A stretch of 64,000 nt of DNA, from positions 735,059-799,058 of the forward strand of contig JAIOXN010000001.1 of the NCBI GenBank assembly GCA_021741585.1, written 5' to 3'. This document shows, one piece after another, positions 1 to 8,478 of the stretch (its first letter is position 1; every line of letters begins with the position of its first letter). Under the pieces are notes generated by a model. The model searched no databases. It had not been told where the DNA came from and saw only the letters and a program-made list of their open reading frames with translations. This stretch comes from Aquiluna sp. Its GTDB lineage: Bacteria > Actinomycetota > Actinomycetes > Actinomycetales > Microbacteriaceae. The translations under genes and the position numbers were made by a program.

Positions 1-2
1 TT

Positions 3-125
3 GCACTCTCAAAGGGAACCAGCAATGCGGTGAAGCTTTGGTTGATGTTGGTGTTGCCAACGATGCACTATGCCTGGGGCATAGGTTTTTGGTTTGGTCT
101 GATTAGGGACCAAAAACGGGCCTAA
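3..125 (+). CDS. Glycosyltransferase, C-terminal end (partial, 5' end outside window)
   Basis: An open frame runs in from the window edge and stops with TAA. Its 40 residues include a hydrophobic, aromatic tail (VLPTMHYAWGIGFWFG) followed by a basic end. This resembles the membrane-associated C-terminus of family 2 glycosyltransferases such as ExoA-type enzymes, where an LPTMH-x-WG segment is common. The next gene, also polysaccharide related, starts 10-16 bases downstream, so the two probably share an operon. Only the tail is visible, so substrate and full domain structure cannot be judged. Confidence 0.55.
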   Translation, partial: ALSKGTSNAVKLWLMLVLPTMHYAWGIGFWFGLIRDQKRA

Positions 126-135
126 CTGGTAGATT

Positions 136-1899
136 TTGCCCGTGAGTAACCGCGATGTAGTGATCTGTAGCTTCTATACCCCTGACGAGTATTACGGTGG
201 GCATGCCCGCGAACTCAAGGCTCAACTTGATTCCATTGGGGTCGGCTATGAGCTTTTGGAGATACAAAAACGCGAGGGCGAAGACTGGGCAGATGTCACT
301 CGCCGGAAGATTGGCTTTATCCGCGAGATCTGCCAGAAGCACCCGGACAAGATGGTGTTCTGGATTGATGTTGACTGCAGAATCACCCAATTACCCGCAT
401 ACATCTCAAACACCACTGCTGACATCATTGGATTCCAGAGGAGCTTTGGCTCACCTTTGCAGATTGGTTACCACAACCGAACCAGGTTCTGGGAGCCAAG
501 CTTTTGGGGAGTAAATGCAACTCCTCAGGGGCGCAAGCTCATTGAAGATGCATATGAGCTTGAACAGCGGGCCGAAATCAAGGCAACCGACGACTACTTC
601 CTAGAAGAAGCTTGGCGAGCAAACTCCCGCGTAATGACATTCCAGATGATCCCTGGAACAGCAATTGTTCGTGACCGTAAGGTATCTGAACCTGGGCAGC
701 ATGACTCATTCTTTGTCTTTGGCTCTTCCGGAAATGTTGCTGACTTCAAGGACAAAGTTGTACAGCACGGAACCGGCAAACAAATCGGCAGCCGCAAGAA
801 ACTCCTCAAACAGGCAAAAAAGATTGAGAAGGCGCTGCCAGATTCGATTAAAAAGCCACTTCGTCGTCTAGCAGACGGTGCGGGCATCACAGGGATTCTG
901 ACTGCGGGCAAGGCCAAGAGCATTGACCCAGAGCGCTCCAAGCTGATTGGTGAAATGCTCGGTGGTGGCATCAAAGGTGATGGTTTGCTTTTTGCAAATG
1001 CAAGAGAATCTTTCGACAAAAAATACATTGCCACCTTTGGCGAGCAATCCATCATGACCGCGGCGGAGTCTTTCCTGAGCTACGCAGCCAAAGAGTCTCC
1101 AAATACCATCAGGCTTGCCTGGTGGTCAAAGCCATTCCCTGGAAACTTTGGCGACTGGCTAAGCCCACTGATTGTTTCTAACTTCACCGATGCCAAGGTG
1201 GTTTTGCAATCACCTGTAAGACCAACCTCCAAAAAGCACCTAATCGCTCTTGGTTCAATCGGAAGATTTATTAAGAGCAGCTCGGTAGTTCTGGGAACTG
1301 GTATCTCAACCGATGATCTCGAACTAAACCGCAAGGCGCAATATGTTTCGGTGCGTGGCCCAATCACCGCCAGAGTGCTAAGGCAATCTGGCGGTCCAGA
1401 GGTAACCGCATTTGGTGACCCAGGTCTCGCACTCTCTCGCATCATTCCGGTTGAGCGCGGCAACACAAACGGCAAGGTTGCCTTTATTAGACACTTCTCC
1501 CACACCTCAATCCCGATGCAGCTTCCGGAGAAAATGGAAGAGCTTTCGGTCTTGCTATCTCGCCAAAATGACATTGCTGAGTTTGTCGGAAAACTTGTTC
1601 AATACGACAGCGTTGTCACCAGCGCAATGCACGTAATGATTACTTGTCAGTCCTATGGAATACCTTGTGCCCTAGTTACATTTGAGGGGTCTGAGGAGAA
1701 TGTCCATGGAAGTGGAATTAAGTATGAGGACTATGCACTTGGTGCCGGGGTTGAAGTCATGAACCCACAAGTTGTGCCATTGGATCTTCGGATAGTTGAC
1801 TTAGATAATCTGATCCGGGACATCTCTGTCTCCGAAGTCAAAAAGGATGAGGTAATCTCTCACATCCACACCGCGCTGGAACTAATGAGTAAGAAGTAA
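136..1899 (+). CDS. Glycosyltransferase-like / polysaccharide pyruvyl transferase fusion protein
   Basis: Two modules are visible in 587 residues. Residues 8-210 look like a nucleotide-diphospho-sugar transferase with a DxD-type motif (WIDVD, D78 and D80) and a conserved SFWGVNAT stretch. Residues about 325-540 match the polysaccharide pyruvyl transferase family (AWWSKPFPGNFGDWLSPLI, then SVRGPITARVLR, FGDPGLALS and a TSAMHVMI segment). The family puts pyruvate ketals on surface glycans or transfers related groups. The linker (about 225-300) is rich in Lys and Glu. Start is TTG here; a GTG two codons later is equally possible. It sits between glycosyltransferase genes, so a role in capsule or cell-wall glycan assembly is likely; the acceptor is unknown. 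Confidence 0.8.
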   Translation: MPVSNRDVVICSFYTPDEYYGGHARELKAQLDSIGVGYELLEIQKREGEDWADVTRRKIGFIREICQKHPDKMVFWIDVDCRITQLPAYISNTTADIIGFQRSFGSPLQIGYHNRTRFWEPSFWGVNATPQGRKLIEDAYELEQRAEIKATDDYFLEEAWRANSRVMTFQMIPGTAIVRDRKVSEPGQHDSFFVFGSSGNVADFKDKVVQHGTGKQIGSRKKLLKQAKKIEKALPDSIKKPLRRLADGAGITGILTAGKAKSIDPERSKLIGEMLGGGIKGDGLLFANARESFDKKYIATFGEQSIMTAAESFLSYAAKESPNTIRLAWWSKPFPGNFGDWLSPLIVSNFTDAKVVLQSPVRPTSKKHLIALGSIGRFIKSSSVVLGTGISTDDLELNRKAQYVSVRGPITARVLRQSGGPEVTAFGDPGLALSRIIPVERGNTNGKVAFIRHFSHTSIPMQLPEKMEELSVLLSRQNDIAEFVGKLVQYDSVVTSAMHVMITCQSYGIPCALVTFEGSEENVHGSGIKYEDYALGAGVEVMNPQVVPLDLRIVDLDNLIRDISVSEVKKDEVISHIHTALELMSKK

Positions 1900-1901
1900 C
1901 C

Positions 1902-2672
1902 TTGCGAAAAATCTTCCAGGAACTCTATGCGACCACAAGATTGCTGGTCCCTAAAGGCCGCTATCGCTGGCAGCTCTTGTTCTTGGTCTTGATTGCCGCC
2001 TCGATACCCGTGACTGAGCTCTTGGTGGCAAAGCTTTTCACCGATCTTGTAGTTTCAGGCAGTTCTCGCCCCATGGTTGAAATTGTTATTTCCGCATCTC
2101 TTTTTGCACTCTTATTTGCCGGCACAAGAGCTGCCAACTATGGTCAAAAGACTTACAGGGTCAAGTTCTTTGACAAGGCATTTGGTTCGGACACTAGGGA
2201 GCGCTCAAGCACCAAGGAATCATGGGAGTGGGCACTTGGCCTTGAGCTTGTGAACGTGCTCTCGTTCTTGACTCAAGCTTTCGTTATTGCTGCATTCTTT
2301 TTTGTTTTGAACTGGACATTTGCGCTTTTAAATTTGCTCTTGATTTTTGGATTCCTGCAACTATTGGGGAATTTTTTAAAGAAGCAACTGAAGAAACAGC
2401 GGGGTTTTGTGGAGGCAAAACGAAATAAGCAAAAGGTAAATCCAGCAGAACGTCTTGGCTCAAGAATCCAGCAAGCAGAGTTTGCAACTTTGCTTGCAAG
2501 TTTTGCAATTGTTGGGCTCTTGGGAATTTTGATTTGGTTCAGCCTTGAAAGCTGGCTAGATCTCTCCAGCACGATTGTGTTCTTCCTGGGCCTGAGAATC
2601 CTCAACACTACTTTCAGTTCAATCTCCTCCTCGTTGATGAGGTTCGCTAGAGCGAAGGCTAATAGTTTCTAA
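1902..2672 (+). CDS. ABC-exporter-like membrane protein without ATPase domain
   Basis: A 256-residue membrane protein with about four to six hydrophobic segments (near 22-43, 60-78, 118-160, 193-215, 222-240) separated by basic loops. The pattern resembles the transmembrane half of ABC exporters, but the protein ends before any nucleotide-binding domain and no Walker motifs follow. It starts with TTG two bases after the upstream stop and shares one base (TAATG) with the next gene, so it is translationally coupled in a glycan operon. It may partner a separate ATPase, be a remnant, or be a membrane protein of another kind. Family assignment is weak. Confidence 0.5.
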   Translation: MRKIFQELYATTRLLVPKGRYRWQLLFLVLIAASIPVTELLVAKLFTDLVVSGSSRPMVEIVISASLFALLFAGTRAANYGQKTYRVKFFDKAFGSDTRERSSTKESWEWALGLELVNVLSFLTQAFVIAAFFFVLNWTFALLNLLLIFGFLQLLGNFLKKQLKKQRGFVEAKRNKQKVNPAERLGSRIQQAEFATLLASFAIVGLLGILIWFSLESWLDLSSTIVFFLGLRILNTTFSSISSSLMRFARAKANSF

Positions 2673-3451
2673 TGGATCGAACCGTTCTAACTTTGGGATA
2701 CTCCACCATTGCTCAACGAGTCGGCGACATGGTCGCACCCCCAGTCCATAAAAACTGGAATGTCTCTTTGGTGATACAAAACCCCGAAAATCTGGCCTGG
2801 CGCGGCGAAGGTTTAGCTGAGCTTATGCTCCGAGATGACATAACGATTCAAGAACTGTCAACCATTGGTGTGGCGAAAAGCCGCAACCGTTCTATCTGGC
2901 TCGCTCGGGGCAAGTACCTTGTCTTTGGTGATGACGATGTTGAGTTTCAAGTCGAAGGACTAGAAGAAGCAATAGAGTTTCTAGATACTCATCCGCAATA
3001 CTCACTGTTGCTCGGACAGGCGATTGACGAAACTGGTTCACTCAGAAAGCAATACCCCAATAACCGGCAGGCGCTTACCAAATACAACAGTGCGAGAGCC
3101 GCCACTTACGAAATGATTATTCGGGTTGAATCGGTTCGCAGCCTAGGTGTCTTTTTCGATGAGGAATTTGGTGCTGGGGCTAGTAACTATTTGGGGGACG
3201 AATATATTTTCATCGTTGATTTACTTGCCGCCGGTGGTCATGCGGTCTTCATGCCAATCACGATCGCTATGCACCCAGCCGAGTCTTCCGGTTCACGTTG
3301 GGGAAGCGCCAAGGACCGCAGGGCAAGAGCGGTAATCTTTAGCAGAGTCTTTGGAAATAAGGCAGTTCTAGTTAGATTTGTATTTGGACTTCGTAGGTTG
3401 AAAGAACTCGGCTCAATCAAGAATCTGATTCTTTTTACCTTTGGACGATAA
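2672..3451 (+). CDS. Family 2-type glycosyltransferase
   Basis: This 259-residue protein has the GT-A pattern: an N-terminal beta strand/loop region, the segment VAKSRNRSIWLARGKYLVF leading to an acidic metal-binding triplet (D87-D89), and a later FGAGASNYLGDEYIF segment carrying the expected acidic acceptor-side residues. The C-terminus is basic and lacks an obvious membrane anchor. It is the last gene of the glycan cluster and starts on the TAATG junction with the membrane protein. Its stop directly abuts the stop of the convergent protease gene, with no bases between. Donor and acceptor sugars cannot be deduced. Confidence 0.8.
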   Translation: MDRTVLTLGYSTIAQRVGDMVAPPVHKNWNVSLVIQNPENLAWRGEGLAELMLRDDITIQELSTIGVAKSRNRSIWLARGKYLVFGDDDVEFQVEGLEEAIEFLDTHPQYSLLLGQAIDETGSLRKQYPNNRQALTKYNSARAATYEMIIRVESVRSLGVFFDEEFGAGASNYLGDEYIFIVDLLAAGGHAVFMPITIAMHPAESSGSRWGSAKDRRARAVIFSRVFGNKAVLVRFVFGLRRLKELGSIKNLILFTFGR

Positions 3452-4720
3452 CTATTTTGTAAGCACCGATTCGCTCTTGAGCAAAACGCCGTCAATATAA
3501 ACCTCAACCGCAATTTGGTAACCCGCACCCGTCATGCGCTTGGTTAATGAGTAGGTCTTTCCAGGAACCAGGGTGATTGGGTCGACCTTCAGCCAGACTC
3601 CGGCAACTTTTGCGGTTAGCTTTTTGCCCTCATAACCCTTGGTGTAGATGGCGACATAACCTTTATAGCTTCCGATTGTGATCTTGCCCGGCACATCAAC
3701 GGTGCCGGCTGCTAGGGCGTTATATGCGGCCTGCAGGTTAACCATGGGGATGTCTTGCCTAATCACATCATCTATTGGCGTTCCCGTGTTTTTCATGGCT
3801 GCCAGAATAAGCTCGGCACTTGCGCTTGGGAACGCCTGGCGCAAAAGCGCAAATGACCCCGCTGCAAGCGGTGCAGCCGCAGAGGTCCCCGAGGAGACCA
3901 TGTAGCCTAGGGTGCCAGCTGAAACAGCATAGTCAGGTGCTAAAAGCTCAATTTTCTTACTCATGGTTACGTACCAAGAAACCTCATTGAGCTGGTTTAC
4001 TGATCCGACTGCCACAACTTCCTTGAGGCAGCTTGGGAATATTGAGGTTGCGATGTCCAAGGTTGGGGTATTACCCGCCGAAGCGAAGGTCAGGATTCCC
4101 TTGGAGCGTAGTTGCGAGAAGATGTCTGCAAGTTCAACTAGCCCCGGGCTGGAATCACACTGCAGCCAGCTTCTTGGCATGTCTTCGAAGAGTCCTCCGA
4201 AGGAGAGTGAGAGGGCTACGGTCTTGTTGGTGACCGCATTGTCCAGGACGTATTGAGCTGCAGCGGTTATTGCATCGAGACTTAGATCGACATTGGCCAT
4301 CACAATTTTTGAATCAGGAGCAACTCCGCCTGGAGCTGAGGCGTTTGGAACACCTGCCACGATCCCAGCGACCATGTTCCCATGGAATTCTTCAGGCAGT
4401 GGAAAACCATTGACGATTCGCTGCGAAGCAGCCGAGACTCCAGTTTGGCGCTTGGTGCCATTTGGGCAGAGTGAACTAGTGCTTGCCTCAAAATAGCAAA
4501 AGCCGTCGATTACTTGATCGCGAAAATATTCGTGGTTCAAATTCAAACCCTGATCGATAAAAGCGACTGAGGTGTCGGCACCGGTGAACCCTTGATTCCA
4601 CAGGGTCTGAGCGCTAATTGCAGTGTATGCGGCTTCTGCAACAGCCGCTTGAGCTGGAGCAACAAAGCCAGAGCCGGTGAGGACAAGTGCTATCAGCCCA
4701 GCCGTGACTTTTGCAAACAT
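3452..4720 (-). CDS. Secreted subtilisin-family (S8) serine protease
   Basis: Predicted secreted serine endopeptidase of 422 residues. An N-terminal signal peptide (hydrophobic 6-22, cleavage near APAQA-A) precedes the S8 fold. The triad is recognisable: Asp56 in AFIDQGLN, His113 in FHGNMVAGI, Ser280 in SSGTSAAAP. After about residue 330 a beta-rich C-terminal region (GKITIGSYKGYVA..., ...VPGKTYSL) resembles a repeat domain used for cell-wall or substrate binding. The start was set at the ATG preceding the signal peptide with an upstream AAGGGG; the open frame extends further upstream over galU but that part has no protein-like features. The Asp motif is DQG where DTG or DSG is usual. Substrate unknown. 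Confidence 0.88.
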   Translation of the reverse strand: MFAKVTAGLIALVLTGSGFVAPAQAAVAEAAYTAISAQTLWNQGFTGADTSVAFIDQGLNLNHEYFRDQVIDGFCYFEASTSSLCPNGTKRQTGVSAASQRIVNGFPLPEEFHGNMVAGIVAGVPNASAPGGVAPDSKIVMANVDLSLDAITAAAQYVLDNAVTNKTVALSLSFGGLFEDMPRSWLQCDSSPGLVELADIFSQLRSKGILTFASAGNTPTLDIATSIFPSCLKEVVAVGSVNQLNEVSWYVTMSKKIELLAPDYAVSAGTLGYMVSSGTSAAAPLAAGSFALLRQAFPSASAELILAAMKNTGTPIDDVIRQDIPMVNLQAAYNALAAGTVDVPGKITIGSYKGYVAIYTKGYEGKKLTAKVAGVWLKVDPITLVPGKTYSLTKRMTGAGYQIAVEVYIDGVLLKSESVLTK

Positions 4721-4804
4721 GCCAATCCCCTTAGTTATAAACGCGCCAGTTAGTGTATCCACACAACCTGATAAATTCGTGATTTTGAGTCTAGGCTTAA
4801 GCCC

Positions 4805-5704
4805 ATGACTCAGGGGCATTTTGAAGTAACCAAGGCCGTTATCCCAGTAGCAGGTTTGGGGACGCGGTTTTTGCCTGCAACAAAGGCAATGCCCAAAGAA
4901 ATGCTTCCGATTGTTGATAAACCAGTCATTCAATATGTAGTCGAAGAGGCGGTTTCCTCTGGGCTTTCCGACATCTTGATGATTACCGGTCGCAATAAAA
5001 ACACCCTGGAGAATCACTTCGATAGGGTGGCTGAACTTGAGCAAGTTTTGGCCAGTAAGGGCGATGAAAAGAAGTTATTCTCGGTCCAGGAGAGCTCACA
5101 GCTGGCAGATATCCACTACACCCGCCAGGGAGACCCAAGGGGCCTAGGTCACGCCGTTATGAGGGCGCAGAGCCACGTGGGTGAGCACAGTTTCGCTGTG
5201 CTACTCGGTGACGACGTGATAGATACGAGAGATCCGATTCTTCCTAGGATGCTCGAAGTCCACAGGGAGACCGGCGACAATGTGATCGCCCTAATGGTTG
5301 TTCCCAAAGATCAAATCTATCTCTACGGTTGCGCGAGTGTCGATGCCACAAGCGATAAAGATGTTGTGATTGTCAACGGTTTGGTTGAAAAACCAAAGAC
5401 AGAAGATGCGCCTTCCAACCTCGCGGTAATCGGGAGATACGTTTTACGCAATGAAATGTTTGAAATCTTAAAAAACACCAAGCCTGGACGCGGTGGCGAG
5501 ATTCAGCTCACCGATGCCCTGGAATACGCGGTTGAGCATCCTGCGGTTGCCGGTGGGGTTCGAGGTGTTGTCTTCGAAGGTCGACGCTATGACACCGGAG
5601 ACAAGCTTGATTTCATCAAAGCCACACTTCGGATTGCAATTGACCGAGAAGATATCGGCAGCGATCTAAGGGCATTTATTAAGGACTTCTCTAAAGAGAT
5701 TTAG
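4805..5704 (+). CDS. galU: UTP-glucose-1-phosphate uridylyltransferase
   Basis: Makes UDP-glucose from UTP and glucose-1-phosphate, feeding glycan and cell-wall precursor synthesis in the cytoplasm. The 299-residue protein has the full family signature: the nucleotide-binding loop AGLGTRFLPATKAMPKEM near the N-terminus, VDKPVIQYVVEEA, ITGRNK, LGDDVIDT and VEKP, with GRGGEIQLTDAL near the C-terminus. Length is normal for the bacterial GalU family. It is transcribed divergently from the protease gene and lies beside a surface-glycan cluster, fitting a precursor role. The 3' end overlaps the putative DUF2256 gene on the other strand by 14 bases. Confidence 0.95.
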   Translation: MTQGHFEVTKAVIPVAGLGTRFLPATKAMPKEMLPIVDKPVIQYVVEEAVSSGLSDILMITGRNKNTLENHFDRVAELEQVLASKGDEKKLFSVQESSQLADIHYTRQGDPRGLGHAVMRAQSHVGEHSFAVLLGDDVIDTRDPILPRMLEVHRETGDNVIALMVVPKDQIYLYGCASVDATSDKDVVIVNGLVEKPKTEDAPSNLAVIGRYVLRNEMFEILKNTKPGRGGEIQLTDALEYAVEHPAVAGGVRGVVFEGRRYDTGDKLDFIKATLRIAIDREDIGSDLRAFIKDFSKEI

Positions 5705-5825
5705 TTCGCTTACATTTCTCCGAGCAATAAAGCACCTGGTCCCAGTTCTTAGCCCAGGATTTGCGCCAAACCATTTCCCTGCCACAACGCTGGCAAGGCT
5801 TTTTGGGCAGGTCTTGTTTTTTTAC
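5691..5825 (-). CDS. DUF2256-family zinc-ribbon-like mini-protein (no standard start codon)
   Basis: A 44-codon open frame encodes KKQDLPKKPCQRCGRE, then MVWRKSWAKNWDQVLYC and SEKCKR. This is the complete DUF2256 pattern: CxxCGR, WRKxWxxxWDxVxYCSxxC, with four cysteines placed to bind zinc. The conservation makes it very likely a real gene. No in-frame ATG, GTG or TTG exists between the upstream in-frame TGA and the CxxC motif; the boundary given uses a GTA codon after a GAGGGG stretch and is arbitrary. ATA or ATC codons a little upstream follow an AGGGG and are alternatives. A seven-A run at the N-terminal end could also hide a frameshift or sequencing error. Function of the family is unknown. 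Confidence 0.7.
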   Translation of the reverse strand, partial: VKKQDLPKKPCQRCGREMVWRKSWAKNWDQVLYCSEKCKRTKSL

Positions 5826-5833
5826 CCCTCGGA

Positions 5834-6922
5834 TTATTCGGCCCCTGGCTCGGTTACCTTGAGCGTGGACTTTGGTGAATCCATCATTTCAATCCAGGTG
5901 TTACCAACTGCAAGTTTCACGGACTCTCCGGATTCGAGCTTCAGAAGGATTGGAGCATCGCTAGCACCCTTGCTCCAGGTTGCCTTTATGTAGTAACCAT
6001 CGGAGAAGATGTGTGCAACGCCTGAGTTATCAACCAATTTTGCTTTGGGTATGGCACCGTACTTTGGATCCACAAAACTCAGATCATGGACAACTTCCAT
6101 AACAACGACATTCTTGGAAATGATTCTTGAACCATCGGTTTGGACATGCTCTTTGCCATCCATGGTTCTGAGCCACGCTGGCTCGTCGGCCTCGGACCAG
6201 GCGAAGGCTGCCTCTCCTAGGTCCCAGGTTGAGCGCAGCGATGGGTATTTCACTTCTAGTGCTTCAACCGGGACACCGAGGGCAACGGCACTTGGCACCG
6301 CTGCGAATTCAAAAGATGGTGCCGGTGCAGGCTGCTCGGTGTAATTAATCTGCAACTGCGCTGCGCGGAAGTATAGGTTCCAAGGAGCAACCCTAGACTC
6401 CTCGCGGAAGTAGGTATCGTTACCCTGCTCGGTGTCTTCATCACTCATGACCAAGCCAGTTGCTTTAGCAGCGGACTTAAACGGTACCTGGCCTCCGGAG
6501 TAAACAAAGACTCCGTTATATGGATCAACAATTGCCGCATCAACAGGACGAACCGATCGCACAGGGCCAATCGCCTCGGGAACTCTGGATTGCCAAACTG
6601 CCAAGAGCCTTGTTAGGCCAGCTTCGACTCGAGTGACATAAACCACGTCTGCATCATTGAGTGCGACCTGAGGCCTGCCGTTATAGGTGTTATCGATTTT
6701 TGCTGAAATCGCAGGTAGCTCCAAAGAAGGATTGGTTCCCTCGAGATACTCAACACCAGTCAGTGGTGCAGCAAGATAAACCGGTTCTGGTTCTGGCTCA
6801 ACAGTTTGGGTTGAAGTCGGAGTTTGGGTTACCTCCGGTGCTGACGTTTCTGCAGCAGAGCAACCTGCAAGAGAAAGGGAGGCGATAAGGGCTAACAGGG
6901 AGAGCTTAGAAGCGGTTTGCAT
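5834..6922 (-). CDS. DUF3048 (YerB-like) lipoprotein
   Basis: Predicted exported lipoprotein of 362 residues: a signal peptide with lipobox SLAGC at residues 17-21, then a Thr/Pro/Glu-rich spacer, then a DUF3048/YerB domain. Recognisable family segments are SAKIDNTYNGRPQVALNDADVV (split here as SAKIDNTYNGRPQ and ALNDADVV), EAGLTRLLAVWQ, GPVRSVRPVDA and VFVYSGGQ. In other bacteria the family sits on the outer face of the membrane; its activity is not established. It is divergent from the SGNH hydrolase gene with a 124-base shared upstream region. Start is ATG. Confidence 0.88.
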   Translation of the reverse strand: MQTASKLSLLALIASLSLAGCSAAETSAPEVTQTPTSTQTVEPEPEPVYLAAPLTGVEYLEGTNPSLELPAISAKIDNTYNGRPQVALNDADVVYVTRVEAGLTRLLAVWQSRVPEAIGPVRSVRPVDAAIVDPYNGVFVYSGGQVPFKSAAKATGLVMSDEDTEQGNDTYFREESRVAPWNLYFRAAQLQINYTEQPAPAPSFEFAAVPSAVALGVPVEALEVKYPSLRSTWDLGEAAFAWSEADEPAWLRTMDGKEHVQTDGSRIISKNVVVMEVVHDLSFVDPKYGAIPKAKLVDNSGVAHIFSDGYYIKATWSKGASDAPILLKLESGESVKLAVGNTWIEMMDSPKSTLKVTEPGAE

Positions 6923-7046
6923 TTGAGCAGTCTAGGAGCCTAAAACCGCTCTTGGGTGGCGCAACATGGCATTAATTCACCACTTAGTTGTAGAAACAAC
7001 GTTCGCTGTTTGGCAAATATTCAAATTTCAAACCTTTGATTAAGGT

Positions 7047-7862
7047 GTGATCGGGAAGCCCTACAGAAGCTATGTGGCAATCGGAGATTCGCTCTCCGAA
7101 GGACTTGGAGACTTCACTTTTCATTTAAATCGCAATCACAATGGCTGGACAGACCGGCTGGCGGGAATCCTTGCTCGAGAAGCTAGTGATTCTGGCTATC
7201 AATTTGAATATGCCAATCTCGCACTCCGCGGATCCAAGCTTTCAAAAATTATGGACTTGCAACTAAAGGCAGCACTTCGGCTCCAGCCGGATTTAGTGAC
7301 TGTGATGGCTGGCTCCAACGATCTGATGTCAAAACCTGAGGCATTGCCCGGACTGCGCGAAATTTACAAAGACGGAATCCACCAGTTGCTAGCAGCCGGT
7401 TGTGACGTCGTGGTTGCAAACACCATCAACCCTTGCCACCTAAATCTATTCAAACCGCTGCGCTATCGGGCCGAGCGATTCAGCGAAATGATTGAAGATG
7501 TAGCGAGGGAGTTTGACCTACCAGTGCTGGATATTTATTCGATTCCAGAGTTCTCAGATTTGGCATTTTGGGCAAAGGACATGGTTCACTTTTCTGGCCA
7601 CGGCCACATCGAGGTGGCAAACAAAGCTGCTGAGTTGCTTGATCTCAAATATCGTTACCCAAGAGCAGCGACCGCTGAATTAGGTGAAATTTCTCGATCT
7701 GTCATTGAAACCATCAGCTGGATTGGCCGGGACGTGATTCCTTTTTTCGACAGAAGAATCCGTGGTGTGACATCCGGGGATGGGCTATCGCCCAAGCACT
7801 CGAAACTTAGTCCTTTTGTTCCTCAGGAGCTGCACCCGAACTGGCAGCTGATTCGCTCTTAG
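7047..7862 (+). CDS. SGNH/GDSL-family esterase or lipase
   Basis: A 271-residue hydrolase with the four SGNH blocks: nucleophile Ser15 in GDSLSEG, a Gly in the ALRGSKL region, Asn in AGSNDLM, and the Asp/His pair near residue 180 (KDMVHFSGHGH). No signal peptide is visible, so the enzyme is probably cytoplasmic, like the actinobacterial SGNH proteins annotated as GDSL lipases. Substrate is unknown (acyl esters of lipids or glycans). It starts with GTG after TTAAG. Its last 56 bases overlap the end of the convergent dedA-family gene, so both C-termini are coded by the same DNA. Confidence 0.88.
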   Translation: MIGKPYRSYVAIGDSLSEGLGDFTFHLNRNHNGWTDRLAGILAREASDSGYQFEYANLALRGSKLSKIMDLQLKAALRLQPDLVTVMAGSNDLMSKPEALPGLREIYKDGIHQLLAAGCDVVVANTINPCHLNLFKPLRYRAERFSEMIEDVAREFDLPVLDIYSIPEFSDLAFWAKDMVHFSGHGHIEVANKAAELLDLKYRYPRAATAELGEISRSVIETISWIGRDVIPFFDRRIRGVTSGDGLSPKHSKLSPFVPQELHPNWQLIRS

Positions 7863-8478
7863 TTCTTTTCTTGCGATGAATTCGCTCGCGAATTAACTCA
7901 AAGGGCAAAATCAGTGAGGTGACCACAATTATCAAAATCACTGTGGTTTCGAGATGCTCCTTGATTAGTGGCACCTGCCCCAGGAAGTATCCACCAAAAA
8001 CAAAAACACCAACCCAGATTGTCGCGCCCCAGAAATTGAGCTTTGTGAATCTCTTGGTTTCCATCTCGCTCATGCCGGCGAGCATTGGAATCAGTGCTCT
8101 CAGAATTGGGATGAATCTCGCCAGAAGGATGGCCCTGGTGCCATAGTGATCAAAAAATGCATGAGTGCGATCCAGCACTTTTTGATTAATGATGAAGTTT
8201 CGATTGCGCTCAAACAGCGGTGGCCCTATTCGGTGGCCAACCCAATACCCGGTTTGCGTCCCAATAAATGCTGCTAGCCAAATCAAAATAATTCCAAGCC
8301 AGTCCGGCAACCAGCCCTCTGAGGTGGCAAGCGTTAGCCCGGTGAGGAACAGAAGCGAGTCGCCCGGCAAAAATGAAGTGAAAATAAAAGCGGTTTCAAA
8401 AAAGATAATGAACGTGACAGCAATCGCAGCCCAGTCGCCGAAGTTATTGATGATCTCTTGGGCGTCAAGCCAATTCAA
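7807..8478 (-). CDS. DedA-family integral membrane protein
   Basis: A 223-residue membrane protein with the DedA/SNARE-associated pattern: FETAFIFTSFLPGDSLLFLTGL near the N-terminus, a middle GTQTGYWVGHRIGPPLF segment, FFDHYGTRAILLARFIPILRALIPMLAG (the family's FxRxxPxxR block) and FWGATIWVGVFVFGGYFLG. DedA proteins are linked to phospholipid flipping and membrane-potential homeostasis. Four or more membrane segments are visible, with a basic cytoplasmic tail. It starts inside the end of the upstream glycosyltransferase gene (14-base overlap), so the two are coupled, suggesting a lipid or lipoglycan context. Confidence 0.92.
   Translation of the reverse strand: MNWLDAQEIINNFGDWAAIAVTFIIFFETAFIFTSFLPGDSLLFLTGLTLATSEGWLPDWLGIILIWLAAFIGTQTGYWVGHRIGPPLFERNRNFIINQKVLDRTHAFFDHYGTRAILLARFIPILRALIPMLAGMSEMETKRFTKLNFWGATIWVGVFVFGGYFLGQVPLIKEHLETTVILIIVVTSLILPFELIRERIHRKKRTKSESAASSGAAPEEQKD

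Noticed and set aside
4721-5044. N-terminal extension of the subtilisin gene
   Set aside because: It lies over galU and its translation has no protein-like features; the signal peptide starts at the ATG at 4720.
5776-5808. Possible galU terminator (TGCCA-N6-TGGCA followed by AGGCTTTTT)
   Set aside because: Only a 5-bp stem, and the sequence is constrained by the DUF2256 coding frame on the other strand.
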